A stretch of DNA of 64,000 nt from contig NZ_JAFBCL010000001.1 in NCBI RefSeq assembly GCF_016907655.1, positions 2,170,001 through 2,234,000 on the forward strand, in the 5' to 3' direction. The position numbers and the translations under genes were made by a program. The notes under the pieces were generated by a model that had not been told where the DNA came from, ran no database searches, and saw only the letters and a list, made by a program, of their open reading frames with translations. The DNA is from Saccharothrix algeriensis. Its GTDB lineage: Bacteria; Actinomycetota; Actinomycetes; Mycobacteriales; Pseudonocardiaceae. Shown in pieces: positions 16,852-25,634 of this stretch. Position 1 is the stretch's first letter; every line of letters starts with the position of its first letter.

Positions 16852-17676
16852 GTGCTGCGCACCAAGGTGGCGATCCCGGTCGTCGCGTTCTACACCGCCT
16901 GGCAGGCCGAGGGGCTGTCGACGCTGCACAACGCGCTGCTGACCGACGTCGACCTCGACGAGGACCGCCTCGCCGAAGGCGATCTCGGCGGGCTGGCGGA
17001 GCTGGCCCGGGGCGGCTGGGCGGAGTTGCAGCGGCTCGGCCTGGCGCGCGGCAGGCAGCTGCACGCCGACCTCGGCCGGTCGCTGCGGCTGCTGGCCGAG
17101 GCGGGCGCGGAGTACTACGCCTTCTTCAACCACGGTGACGAGGACACGCGCTCCGCGCTGGTGGCGGTGTCCGGTGACGAGGCGCTGCGGGTCGTGCTGC
17201 GGCCGGACGAGCACTTCGCGCTGGAGCCGGTGCGCGCGCAGGACGCCGTGCAGTCGCTGGTGTCGGCCCTGCCGGAGGCGAAGCCGGGGCGCGGCGGCGT
17301 GCTGTCGCTGCCCGAGGACGCGCTGGCGGACGGGCCCCGCCGCCCCCGCCACGGCGACGAGGACGGCGGCGGGTCGTTCCTGCAGGCCAGCAGGCCGTCG
17401 GGGGCGCACTCGGCCGAGGTGCAGGCGGTGCGCAGGCTGCTGGCCGAGCAGCGCACGGGCGGCGGTCAGCTGTTCGCCGCCCGCCGCGACCGGTTCGGCC
17501 GCAAGCAGCGGTGCGCCGCGCCGCTGACCTACTTCGACACGGTCACCGGCCGCTACCTGTCGGCGAAGTCGAAGGGCGGCGACGGCACCCCATGGATCAC
17601 CGTGCAGCCCGCCGACTTCACCACCCTGCACGGCCGCCTGCGGCAGCTCACCGCGGACGCAGCGCCTCGCGGCTGA
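16852..17676 (+). CDS. ESX secretion-associated protein, EspG family
   Basis: A 274-residue protein similar to EspG chaperones, which bind PE/PPE substrates in the cytosol and deliver them to the ESX machinery. An early Val-Ala-Phe-Tyr-Thr-Ala-Trp segment, an acidic central strand-rich half and a C-terminal Tyr-Phe-Asp-Thr-Val-Thr-Gly-Arg-Tyr motif are the visible family features. GTG 16852 follows a GGGGGCGG site. It closes the operon. No EccC ATPase, EccB/D/E or MycP is present here, so the secretion channel must be elsewhere. Its 3' end overlaps the convergent oxidase gene by 29 bp. Confidence 0.87.
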   Translation: MLRTKVAIPVVAFYTAWQAEGLSTLHNALLTDVDLDEDRLAEGDLGGLAELARGGWAELQRLGLARGRQLHADLGRSLRLLAEAGAEYYAFFNHGDEDTRSALVAVSGDEALRVVLRPDEHFALEPVRAQDAVQSLVSALPEAKPGRGGVLSLPEDALADGPRRPRHGDEDGGGSFLQASRPSGAHSAEVQAVRRLLAEQRTGGGQLFAARRDRFGRKQRCAAPLTYFDTVTGRYLSAKSKGGDGTPWITVQPADFTTLHGRLRQLTADAAPRG

Positions 17677-18808
17677 GCTCGGCCGGGCTCCGGTGCCCGG
17701 CCAGGCCGAGGGTGAGGTCGAAGTCGGCGAGCAGGCCGCGCAGCACGTGCCGCACCCCGCCCTGGCCGCCGTGGGCGAGCCCGTAGGCGAACGGCCGCCC
17801 GAGCAGCACGGCCCGGGCGCCCAGCGCCAGGGCCTTCACCACGTCCGCGCCGGTGCGCACGCCGGAGTCGAACAGCACCTCGACCCGGTCGCCCACGGCG
17901 TCGGCGATGTCGGGCAGCACGTCCAGCGACGCGACCGCGCCGTCCACCTGCCGCCCGCCGTGGTTGGACACGACGACGCCCTGCACGCCGGCGTCGACGG
18001 CCCGGCGCGCGTCGTCGACGTGCTGGACGCCCTTGAGCACGATCGGCCCGTCCCAGTGCTCGCGCAGGAACGGCAGCTGCTCCCACGACTTGTCGACGCC
18101 GGTGAACAGCTGCACCCACCGCAGGATCGCCATGGGCAGGTCGTCCTCCGGCGGCGCGGCCAGCCCGGCGCGGAACGCCGGGTCGGAGAACGGGATGGCC
18201 GTGCCGACGCCGCGCAGGAACGGCAGGTAGGCCCGGTCCAGGTCGTGGGGCCGCCACGCCAGCGCCCAGGTGTCCAGCGTGACGACGAGCACCCGGTACC
18301 CGGCCCGCCGAGCCCGGCCCAGGATGCTCGCGCACACGTCCGGGTCGTTGGGCCAGTACAGCTGGAACCACCGCGGCCCGTCACCGGCCGCCTCGGCGAC
18401 GTCCTCGACGGTGTGCGACGAGGCGGTCGACAGCACGAACGGCACGCCCAGCTCCGCGGCGGCCCGCGCGGTGGCCAGCTCGCCGTCGGGGTGCAGGATC
18501 GACTGCACCCCGATCGGCGCGAGCAGCACGGGCGCGGGCAGCTCGGTGCCCAGCACGGACACGCCCGGGTGCCGGGTGGTGGCGTCGGTGAGCATCCGGG
18601 GCACGATCCGCCACCGGTCGAACGCCTCCCGGTTGGCCCGCGCGGTCGCGCCGGAGCCCGCCGCACCCGCCACGTACCAGAACGGCCCGGGTTCGAGCCG
18701 CTCGCGGGCGGACTCCTCCAGCCGCTCGGGGTCGGTGGTGAACGGCGGCACGGTCCCCGCCAGCCCTTGGAGGTAGATCTCGTTCTGGTACCCGGCGAAC
18801 CCCGCCAT
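17648..18808 (-). CDS. FMN-dependent alpha-hydroxy-acid oxidase (lactate 2-monooxygenase-like)
   Basis: The 386-residue protein is a complete FMN-dependent alpha-hydroxy-acid dehydrogenase. Visible residues include Pro-Ile-Gly-Val-Gln (about 99-103), Gln-Leu-Tyr-Trp (FMN/substrate loop, about 149-152), Ile-Val-Leu-Lys-Gly-Val (Lys binding FMN) and the active-site Ser-Asn-His-Gly-Gly-Arg-Gln with catalytic His and Arg. The N-terminal extension (Gln-Asn-Glu-Ile-Tyr) and length fit lactate 2-monooxygenase, which turns L-lactate and oxygen into acetate, CO2 and water. Other 2-hydroxy acids are possible. ATG 18808 has a GAGGG site. Confidence 0.9.
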   Translation of the reverse strand: MAGFAGYQNEIYLQGLAGTVPPFTTDPERLEESARERLEPGPFWYVAGAAGSGATARANREAFDRWRIVPRMLTDATTRHPGVSVLGTELPAPVLLAPIGVQSILHPDGELATARAAAELGVPFVLSTASSHTVEDVAEAAGDGPRWFQLYWPNDPDVCASILGRARRAGYRVLVVTLDTWALAWRPHDLDRAYLPFLRGVGTAIPFSDPAFRAGLAAPPEDDLPMAILRWVQLFTGVDKSWEQLPFLREHWDGPIVLKGVQHVDDARRAVDAGVQGVVVSNHGGRQVDGAVASLDVLPDIADAVGDRVEVLFDSGVRTGADVVKALALGARAVLLGRPFAYGLAHGGQGGVRHVLRGLLADFDLTLGLAGHRSPAELSREALRPR

Positions 18809-18896
18809 GCGCCCTCACCGTCCACTGCGGCCGTCACGTGCGGGCCATGCTCGACCCGCCGGGGCCCGGCCGCAAGCACGCGCGGCCGGGCGCGCC

Positions 18897-20066
18897 TCAC
18901 GCGAACAGGCGCCGGGGCAGCAGCCACGCCAGCCTGTCCGACCGCAGCACCGCCAGCGGCCCGACCACGGCCAGCAGCAGCACGTACCCGGCGACGAACG
19001 GCGCGACGCGCGAGTCCAGCCCCGCGGTCACCGCCATCGCCGCGAGCACCAGGGAGAACTCGCCGCGGGTCAGGACGGTCAGCCCGATGTCCACCGCCTG
19101 CTGCCGGTCGAACGAGTGCAGCTTCGCCGCGAAGAACCCGGCGCCGAGGTTCAGCACGATCGTCACCGCGACGGCCGCCAGCACGGGCACCACGACGCCG
19201 CCCACCGCGTTCGGGTCGATGCTCAGCCCGAAGATGAAGAAGAACAGCGCCCCGAACGCGTCCCGCAGCGGCAGCACGAGCTTGTGCACGCGCGGCGCGA
19301 CGCCCGAGCCGCCGATGACCGCGCCGACCATGAACGCGCCGATCGCGTCCGAGACGCCCAGCTCGTGCGCGACCGCCGCGCCGGTCACCGCGACGCCGAC
19401 GAAGCAGACCACCAGCAGCTCGTCGTCGGTCGGCGAGAACAGCCGGGTCACCACCCGACCGCCCCAGCGCGCGACGGCCGCGAGGACCAGCAGGAACAGG
19501 AACGCCTTGCCGAAGTCCAGCAGCGCGCGGACGCCGGACGTGCCGCCGAGCACCGGCTGCAGCACCGCCAGGTACAGGGCGAGGAACACGTCCTCGATCA
19601 CGATGATGCCCATCACCAGCCGTGATTCCGGGTTGCGCAGCCGGTTCGCCTCCACCAGCAGCTTCGTCACGATCGCCGAGGACGAGATCCCGATCGCCCC
19701 GGCGACGATCAGCGCCTCGCGCGTCCCCCAGCCGAGGGCGAACCCGAAGACCAGCCCGCCGCCGATGTTGAGCAGCAGGTACCCGGCGCCGGCCGCGGCG
19801 AGCCTGCGCCCGCCCGAGACCAGGTCGTCCACCGAGAACTCCAGGCCGAGGTAGAACAGCAGGAACACCAGGCCGAGCCCGGCCAGCACGCTCATCTCGC
19901 CCGGGTCGTCCACGAGGGACAGCCCGGGGGTGTTGGGGCCGAAGAGGATGCCCGCCACCATGAACAGCGGGATGGTGGGCAGTCCTATCCGGACACCGGC
20001 GCGGCCGATGATCCCGGCCGCCAGGAACGCCCCTCCGACCGCCAGCAGCGCGTGCCCCGTGTTCAT
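18897..20066 (-). CDS. Cation:proton antiporter (CPA2/KefB-type)
   Basis: A 389-residue integral membrane protein with about 11-12 hydrophobic segments over its whole length, matching the Na+/H+ exchanger domain of CPA2 antiporters. Conserved features include Phe-Leu-Leu-Phe-Tyr-Leu-Gly-Leu-Glu-Phe near residue 72 and Gly-Ile-Ser-Ser-Ser-Ala-Ile near 127. It ends without a TrkA-N domain, so gating subunits would be separate or absent. K+ or Na+ in exchange for H+ is expected. The start overlaps the SecDF stop (ATGA) and has an in-gene GGAGGG site, indicating tight coupling to SecDF. Confidence 0.9.
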   Translation of the reverse strand: MNTGHALLAVGGAFLAAGIIGRAGVRIGLPTIPLFMVAGILFGPNTPGLSLVDDPGEMSVLAGLGLVFLLFYLGLEFSVDDLVSGGRRLAAAGAGYLLLNIGGGLVFGFALGWGTREALIVAGAIGISSSAIVTKLLVEANRLRNPESRLVMGIIVIEDVFLALYLAVLQPVLGGTSGVRALLDFGKAFLFLLVLAAVARWGGRVVTRLFSPTDDELLVVCFVGVAVTGAAVAHELGVSDAIGAFMVGAVIGGSGVAPRVHKLVLPLRDAFGALFFFIFGLSIDPNAVGGVVVPVLAAVAVTIVLNLGAGFFAAKLHSFDRQQAVDIGLTVLTRGEFSLVLAAMAVTAGLDSRVAPFVAGYVLLLAVVGPLAVLRSDRLAWLLPRRLFA

Positions 20067-22225
20067 CGTCGACCCTCCAAGGCGATCGCCACCGGCGCCG
20101 CGGTCAGGACGGTCGAGACGGTACCGGCGACCACGCCGATCAGCAGCGCGGTGGCGAAGTCGGCGAGCGACCCGTCACCCAGCACCAGCAGCGCCGCCAG
20201 CACGAACAGCACGCCGATCCCCGTGTTGACGGTCCTGGGGACGGTCTGGAGCACGGCCGTGCCGACGACGTCGCCGAACGGCTCCGAGCGCCGCGCCCGG
20301 CGCAGCTCGCGCACCCGGTCGAACACCACCACCGAGTCGTTGACCGAGTAGCCGATGACGGTCAGCAGCGCCGCGAGGAACACCCCGTCGGCGGTCTTGC
20401 CCAGCCACGCGAACGCGCCGACCAGCACCACGACGTCGGCGACCAGCGCGGTGACCGTCGCCAGGCCCAGCCGCCAGTCGAACCGCACCGCCAGGTACGC
20501 GAGCTGCGCGGCGACGGCGATGGCCAGCGCGATCAGCGCGTTGCGCCGCAGCTCGGACCCCAGGCTGGGGCCGATCAGCTCGTTGCCGACCTGCTGCGCG
20601 CCGCCGGTCGCCCGGTCGACGGCCGCGCCGATCTCCGCCGAGCCGGCCTCGTCGACCGGGCCGGTGCGCACCGAGAGCCCGCTGTCGCCCGAGGTGGCGA
20701 CGACGGCGTCCGGGAAGCCCGCCGCGGCCAGCTCGGCCCGCACGCGGTCCGCGTCGACGCCGGTCGCCGTGTAGTCGATCATCCGGCCGCCGGTGAACTC
20801 GACGCCCAGCTCCAGCCCGCGCACGAGCAGCCCGGCCACCGCCACCGCGAGCAGCAGCCCGGCGGTGAGCAGCCACCGGCGCGGCCGGCGGAACAGCCGC
20901 AGCCCCCGCCCGGTCAGCCAGGTCCGCACCCGGCCGAGGTCGTGCAGGCCGCTCCACCCCGGCCGGCGCTCCAGCAGCGGCATGGCCAGCTGCAACAGCA
21001 CCCGGCTGAGCACCAGCGCGCTGAACAGCGACGCGAGCACGCCGATGGACAGCGTGACGCCGAAGCCCTTCACCGGTCCGGTGGCGAGCCAGAACAGCAG
21101 GCCGGCCGCCAGCAGCGTGGTGACGTTGGAGTCGGCGACCGCGCTGAACGCGCCCTTGAAGCCCAGGTCCACCGACCTCGGCAAGCGCTTGCGCCGCGCG
21201 TACTCCTCCCGCGCGCGCTCGAAGACCAGCACGTTGGCGTCCACCGCCATGCCGATGGCCAGCACGAACCCGGCGAGCCCCGGCAGCGTCAGCGTCGCGC
21301 CGACGGCCAGCAGCGCCGCGTAGGCCAGCGCCGCGTACCCGGCCAGCGCGAGCACGGCGACCAGCCCGGCCAGCCGGTAGACGAAGATCAGGAACAGGCC
21401 GGTCAGCGCGATGCCGACGAGCGCGGCCCGGCTGCTGGCCTCGATGGCCTCGGCGCCGAGCGTCGGGCCGACCGTGCGCTGCTCGACGACCTCCACCGGC
21501 ACCGGCAGCGCGCCGGACCGGATCACCAGCGCCAGCTCCTCGGCTTCGGCCTGGGCGAACCGGCCGGTGATCTGGGTGCTGGTGCCGACCATCCCGGTCC
21601 GGCACGGCACGGACGGGTCGACCTGCGGGGCGGAGACGATCCGGCCGTCCAGCACGAACGCCACCCGCCGCTGCGGGTCGCCCGGCGGGAAGCACGCGGC
21701 GGCGCCGGTCAGCCGCTGCCAGGTGGCCGGCGCGTCGCCCCGGAAGTCGACGGTGACCAGCCAGCCGGCGCCGGTCTGGTTGGGCGATGCCTGCGCGCCC
21801 TTGATGCCGTCTCCGGTCATCGCGACCGGGCCGAGCGCCACCGAGTCCCCCTCGGTGGTCGGAACATCACCCGGTCCGGTGACGGGTTGGACGGCGAGCT
21901 GGGCGGTGCGGCCGAGCACGTCGATGGCTTCGGCGGGGTCCTGCACACCGGGCAGCTCGACCACGATGCGGTGGTCGCCGGAGCGGGCCAGGACGGGTTC
22001 GGCGACGCCGAGCTCGTCGACGCGGCGGCGCAGCACCTCCATGGCGCGGTCGGTGTTGTCGGACGTGGCCTCGGACGGGGTTTCCAGCACGATCTGGGTG
22101 CCGCCGCGCAGGTCGAGACCGAGGCGCGGCTGGCTGGTGAGCAGGACGAACGCGGACGCGGCGAGCACGCCGAGGGACAGCAGCCCTCGGACGAGGAGTT
22201 CTCGCCGCGCTGGTGGGCGCGGCAT
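20063..22225 (-). CDS. SecD-SecF fusion, protein translocase accessory subunit
   Basis: A 720-residue fusion. The SecD half (1 to about 435) has a first membrane helix at 11-30, then Gly-Leu-Asp-Leu-Arg-Gly-Gly-Thr and the P1 domain, then five membrane segments with Gly-Met-Ala-Val-Asp-Ala-Asn-Val-Leu-Val-Phe-Glu-Arg. The SecF half (about 445-720) repeats the plan with Gly-Val-Glu-Phe-Thr-Gly-Gly and Tyr-Ser-Val-Asn-Asp-Ser-Val-Val-Val-Phe-Asp-Arg. It uses the proton-motive force to complete Sec export. Actinobacteria normally carry separate secD and secF by ruvABC, so this fused copy is probably a second SecDF. Confidence 0.93.
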   Translation of the reverse strand: MPRPPARRELLVRGLLSLGVLAASAFVLLTSQPRLGLDLRGGTQIVLETPSEATSDNTDRAMEVLRRRVDELGVAEPVLARSGDHRIVVELPGVQDPAEAIDVLGRTAQLAVQPVTGPGDVPTTEGDSVALGPVAMTGDGIKGAQASPNQTGAGWLVTVDFRGDAPATWQRLTGAAACFPPGDPQRRVAFVLDGRIVSAPQVDPSVPCRTGMVGTSTQITGRFAQAEAEELALVIRSGALPVPVEVVEQRTVGPTLGAEAIEASSRAALVGIALTGLFLIFVYRLAGLVAVLALAGYAALAYAALLAVGATLTLPGLAGFVLAIGMAVDANVLVFERAREEYARRKRLPRSVDLGFKGAFSAVADSNVTTLLAAGLLFWLATGPVKGFGVTLSIGVLASLFSALVLSRVLLQLAMPLLERRPGWSGLHDLGRVRTWLTGRGLRLFRRPRRWLLTAGLLLAVAVAGLLVRGLELGVEFTGGRMIDYTATGVDADRVRAELAAAGFPDAVVATSGDSGLSVRTGPVDEAGSAEIGAAVDRATGGAQQVGNELIGPSLGSELRRNALIALAIAVAAQLAYLAVRFDWRLGLATVTALVADVVVLVGAFAWLGKTADGVFLAALLTVIGYSVNDSVVVFDRVRELRRARRSEPFGDVVGTAVLQTVPRTVNTGIGVLFVLAALLVLGDGSLADFATALLIGVVAGTVSTVLTAAPVAIALEGRR

Positions 22226-22266
22226 GGCGAAGCGACCTCCGGGGTCGGGGGTGACAGGGGGTTGGA

Positions 22267-22587
22267 CTACCGGAGGTCGGCGGGCGGCGCGCGTTCGCCG
22301 AGCGGGGCCTGCCCGGTGCGCTCGGGGGCGCGGTGGGTCGGGTCGACGACGTCGACGCGCAGCCGGGGCGCGGGGGTGACGTGGACGGGCGGCAGCACGC
22401 CGTCCAGCGGCTGCGCGAGGTGGCCCGGCTGCTGGACGGGGTGGGTGGTGGCGCGGGTGGCGGCGCCGGGCAGGTGCGCCGCGTCGGCGGCGGCGCTGAC
22501 CCCCACGAGGTCGGTGGGGTGGTGACCGGCGGGACCGACGACGACGAACCCGGCGACCAGCGCCAGGAGCATCAGCAGTCGCGTCAC
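22267..22587 (-). CDS. Small exported or membrane-anchored protein
   Basis: A 106-residue product with a hydrophobic N-terminus (about 4-22), a predicted signal peptide or anchor, followed by an extracytoplasmic Pro/His/Ala-rich region without recognised domain. The GTG start has a very good AAGGAGGG site 6 nt upstream, supporting real translation. It lies 25 nt downstream of the TPR gene and 41 nt upstream of SecDF on the same strand, so it is probably in that operon. No cysteine lipobox is present. Function unknown. Confidence 0.6.
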   Translation of the reverse strand: MTRLLMLLALVAGFVVVGPAGHHPTDLVGVSAAADAAHLPGAATRATTHPVQQPGHLAQPLDGVLPPVHVTPAPRLRVDVVDPTHRAPERTGQAPLGERAPPADLR

Positions 22588-22612
22588 GCGGCCCTCCTTC
22601 CCGCGGTCCAGG

Positions 22613-23602
22613 TTAGCGGCCTCCCGCCAGGACGACGACGGATCCGCCGGCCAGGGCGCACAGCCAGGCGAGCACGAGCGGTTGCGCGGTGGTCGCGCCG
22701 AGGAGCAGCGCGAGCGACCAGCCGGCGAGGATCGAGGCCGACAGCCCGAAGGCCGCGGCGGCGACGGCGACCTTCGGCCGGTGGCGGGGCAGCACCCGCA
22801 GCGCCGCCCGCACCGCGGGCCGGGCGAACGCGAACGGCCGGCCCGCGACCGCGACGGCGGCGAGGACCAGGGCGCCGGAGAACCAGCCGAGCGACGGCGT
22901 CGGCCGGGGCAGCCCGGCGATCATCAGCAGCACCCCGCCCGCGACCAGCAGGGCGGCCAGCCGGGACAGCGTCCGCCGGGCGAGGCCGTGGGCGGTGGTG
23001 AGGGCGTCGGCGGTGGGCGACGCGGGCGCGGCGGACCGCTTGCGCGTGACGGTGGCGAGGTTGGCCCGGACGTCCTCGTCGGCCGGGTCGAGCCGCAGGG
23101 CCTTCCGGTAGGCCCACTCGGCGGTGCCCCAGTCCCGGACCCTCAGGGCGGCGTCGCCGAGGACCTGGAAGGCCCGGGCCTCGCCGGGCGCCAGCCGCGC
23201 GGCTTCGCGGGCGGCGTCGACGGCGGCGTCGCGGGTGTCCGGGACGGCGGCGAGGACTTCGGCCAGCACGACGTGGCACCGCCAGTCGCCGGGCTCGCGC
23301 CGAACGCACTCACGAGCCGCGACCGCCGCCTCGGGGTGCCGGCCGAGTTCGCTCAGCGCCAACGCCGCCAACCGCTGCGCCCAGGCGTGGTCGCCGTCGA
23401 GCGCGAGGGCCCGCTTCGCCGCGGTCAGGGCGGGGTCGGGCTCGCCGGTGTCCAGGTACGCCGCAGCCAACCGGCACCAAGCCTCGGCGTGCCGGGGGTG
23501 GGCCGCCAACGCGGGCCGCAGCAGGTCGATGGCCTGCCGGGGAAGCCCCCGAGCAGTGAGGTCCGCCGCGCGGAACACGACAGCGGCGATCGACTCGGAC
23601 AC
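22613..23602 (-). CDS. TPR protein with C-terminal membrane segments
   Basis: About 329 residues. The first 190 form four to five tetratricopeptide repeats (Ala-Glu-Ala-Trp-Cys-Arg-Leu-Ala-Ala-Ala-Tyr-Leu and later Ala-Glu-Trp-Ala-Tyr-Arg-Lys-Ala-Leu-Arg-Leu-Asp-Pro). The C-terminal third has about four hydrophobic segments. A cytoplasmic TPR scaffold anchored in the membrane is likely. GTG 23602 fits the GGAGG site better than GTG 23608. It heads the minus-strand run that includes SecDF and the antiporter, which hints at a membrane or secretion role, but this is inference. Confidence 0.72.
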   Translation of the reverse strand: MSESIAAVVFRAADLTARGLPRQAIDLLRPALAAHPRHAEAWCRLAAAYLDTGEPDPALTAAKRALALDGDHAWAQRLAALALSELGRHPEAAVAARECVRREPGDWRCHVVLAEVLAAVPDTRDAAVDAAREAARLAPGEARAFQVLGDAALRVRDWGTAEWAYRKALRLDPADEDVRANLATVTRKRSAAPASPTADALTTAHGLARRTLSRLAALLVAGGVLLMIAGLPRPTPSLGWFSGALVLAAVAVAGRPFAFARPAVRAALRVLPRHRPKVAVAAAAFGLSASILAGWSLALLLGATTAQPLVLAWLCALAGGSVVVLAGGR

Positions 23603-23696
23603 CGGCACCTCCCGAACGTCGCCGACCAGTGTGACAGCGCCCCGCCCCTCTCCCTCAAGCGATCACAGCCGACCCCCACAGCAGCCACCCCACCCC

Positions 23697-24431
23697 TAGA
23701 TGACCGGTCAACTAAAACAACTAGCTGACCGACCATCTCACAAATCTACATCCTTTCAGCCAATCGACCACTCCACCGATTCCCACAACGCATTAGTCGA
23801 CCGACCATCTCCCCGAATCCCACAACACGCCAGCCGACCAGCTGACCATTCACCCATCGAGCCCCACAGCGCGTCAGTCAACCGACCATCTCGCCAAGCC
23901 CCGCAGGCTTCAACTGTCCGGCCATCCCACCGAAAACGCGCAACATATTAGTTGACCGGCCATCTAGTCGAACCTCACTGCACATCAACCGGTCGGCCGC
24001 CTCACTGATCCCCTCGCACGTTAGTTGACCGGTCGTCTCACCAAGTCCCGAAGCCCGCTAGTTGACCGGTCGTCTCACCAAGCTCCGAAGCCCACCAGGC
24101 GACTGACCACCTCGCCAAGTTTCGCCAATTTTATAGTTGACCGGTCATCTCGCTGGATTGTGAAGCCCATTAGTTGACTGACCATCTTGCTGAGCTTTGC
24201 CCAGCAGGTTTTGCCTAGCGAATTAGTTGACCGGTTGTCTACGCGAGCTAGAGCGATGCCCACGGCAGGGACGCATAGGACAAGGATTTGCAGAGTGGGC
24301 AGCGCAGGGCGCAGTGGGATGCTTGGAGCTTTAGTTGACCGGTCGTCTTTTGCGGAGGCCGCAGAGAGGCAGTACCGCTGTCAGCTAGTCGGCTTACTGG
24401 AATTACGGCGGGGTAGTTGACCGGTCGTCTA
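23697..24431. repeat. 17-copy palindromic repeat array, 37-bp period
   Basis: Nineteen-base copies of consensus TTAGTTGACCGGTCGTCTC, an imperfect palindrome centred on CCGG, recur across the gap. They start at about 23697 (inverted), 23721, 23757, 23793, 23831, 23874, 23911, 23948, 23985, 24021, 24058, 24095, 24133, 24170, 24223, 24331 and 24413. From 23721 to 24188 the period is mostly 36-38 bp (one 43-bp interval), and the linkers are also related (ACCAAG, then GAAGCCC), so the unit is a degenerating tandem repeat. The last copies are farther apart. Base composition is visibly more AT-rich than the surroundings. The final copy ends 90 bp before the MarR start. No convincing gene lies inside. 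Confidence 0.92.
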
Positions 24432-24507
24432 GTGGATTTTGTGTGTTGGTGGTGGCGAAGGCTTTCTAGCTGGGGTTTTGTTGATCGGGAGGGGTTCGGG
24501 GCGGGCG

Positions 24508-24513
24508 TATGCT
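24508..24513 (+). promoter_or_regulatory. -10 box, leaderless start of the MarR gene
   Basis: TATGCT ends 7 nt before ATG 24521. This favours 24521 over the in-frame ATG at 24509, which lies inside the box. Confidence 0.5.
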
Positions 24514-24520
24514 CGGCGGC

Positions 24521-24991
24521 ATGAACGCCCCTGTCGACTCCGCCTGCGTGCGCCGGTCCGGCCTGAACTGGCTGTTGCACCGGGCCGCGCAGAAGCTGGG
24601 TTCGGCGGCGCAGGAGGCAGCGGCGCGGCATGGTGTGACGACTCGTGGGCAGCTGGTGCTGTCGGCGCTGGCCAGCGAGGAGTTCCGGCGCACGCAGCTC
24701 GCCCTCGGGCAGGCGCTCGGCCTGGACAAGACGACGCTCACCGCCGAACTGGACCGGCTGGAGCGCGCGGGCCTCGTCGTGCGCGAGCCCGACCCGAACG
24801 ACCGGCGGGTGCGCGTGCCGGTGATCACCGAGCAGGGCCGGGCGGTCCAGGTCGCAGTGGAGCGGCTCCACGTCGAGGTGGAGGACGACTTCACCGCCGA
24901 CCTGGACCCGGCCGACGCGCAGCGGCTCAAGGCGTTGCTGGAGCGGTTGATCCTGGCCGACCACCGGCCCGACAGCGGGTCCTGCCTCTGA
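24521..24991 (+). CDS. MarR-family transcriptional regulator
   Basis: A 156-residue protein with the MarR winged helix-turn-helix. Dimerisation helices lie at about 8-30; the recognition helix is around Leu-Gly-Gln-Ala-Leu-Gly-Leu-Asp-Lys-Thr-Thr-Leu-Thr-Ala-Glu-Leu-Asp-Arg-Leu; the wing is Arg-Glu-Pro-Asp-Pro-Asn-Asp-Arg-Arg-Val-Arg (about 83-93). Such proteins repress by binding short palindromes and release on ligand binding. It lies beside an array of 17 palindromes and a degraded oxidoreductase gene on the other strand, its possible former target. The coding region meets the pseudogene tail at its 3' end. Confidence 0.88.
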   Translation: MNAPVDSACVRRSGLNWLLHRAAQKLGSAAQEAAARHGVTTRGQLVLSALASEEFRRTQLALGQALGLDKTTLTAELDRLERAGLVVREPDPNDRRVRVPVITEQGRAVQVAVERLHVEVEDDFTADLDPADAQRLKALLERLILADHRPDSGSCL

Positions 24992-25634
24992 TCGGAACCG
25001 TCGGCCTGCCGCACGCCACCCGGCGTGAAGCCGTCGAACCCGACACCCGGGCGCCGGCGGACGCCGTGGTCGGCGTGCAGGCGGCGGAACACCTCCCCGG
25101 CGGTCGACCCCGGGGCACGTCGCAGCGGCAGGTCCACCGGGTCGACGACGGTGACGATCGCGTCGTGTGACCAGGCCGCCGCAGCGATCTCACACCCGAT
25201 TCGGCTGAGTCCGACGACCACGACGTTGGACTCAGCCGACAAGGTCCGCGCAGCCGTTGCGCGTCCTCGACGGGGCGCGCGGACCGGGGGACCCGCGTCC
25301 GTCGAGCCGGTCGCCAGGATCAACCGGTCATACGAGTGGGTTACCCCGGTCGAGTCAACGACCACCCGCCCACCGATGCGCAGCCCGGTGATTTCCACGC
25401 CGAGCCTCAAGCCGACGTCGCGGGTTTCGCAGAAATCTGGCTCGTGCACGCGGTCGGGCCCATCGGCGTTCCCGACGAGCACCCCCTTGGACAGCACCGG
25501 AAGTTCGCAGGGCTGGTACGCCTCCCCGCCGAACAGGGTGACCTGTCCGCCGTAGCCGCGCTCCCGCGACGCACCCGCCGCGCGGCCTCGGCGAGGCCCG
25601 AACCAACCATCACGATCCGTTGCGGTTTAGCCAT
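24992..25634 (-). pseudogene. Broken FAD/NAD ferredoxin reductase-like gene
   Basis: Read on the minus strand from ATG 25634, the first frame gives Met-Ala-Lys-Pro-Gln-Arg-Ile-Val-Met-Val-Gly-Ser-Gly-Leu-Ala, an FAD-binding start. After a one-base shift near 25561-25565 the next frame continues with Arg-Gly-Tyr-Gly-Gly-Gln-Val-Thr-Leu-Phe-Gly, then Tyr-Gln-Pro-Cys-Glu-Leu-Pro-Val-Leu-Ser-Lys. Later come Leu-Ile-Leu-Ala-Thr-Gly-Ser and Val-Val-Val-Val-Gly-Leu-Ser-Arg-Ile-Gly-Cys-Glu. This is the order of rubredoxin/ferredoxin reductases. About 20 residues are missing between the last two motifs, and everything after about residue 205 (second FAD motif and C-terminal domain) is absent. Frameshift plus truncation make it a pseudogene. 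Confidence 0.8.

Noticed and set aside
23700..23951. An 83-codon ORF inside the repeat array
   Set aside because: The peptide is a translation of the repeats (Asp-Arg-Pro-Ser/Asp-His motifs at the repeat spacing), with non-actinobacterial codon usage and no ribosome site.
23721..24188. CRISPR array
   Set aside because: The repeats are 19 bp, degenerate and palindromic, and the 17- to 18-bp spacers are themselves related to each other. No cas genes are present. It is a tandem repeat, not a CRISPR.
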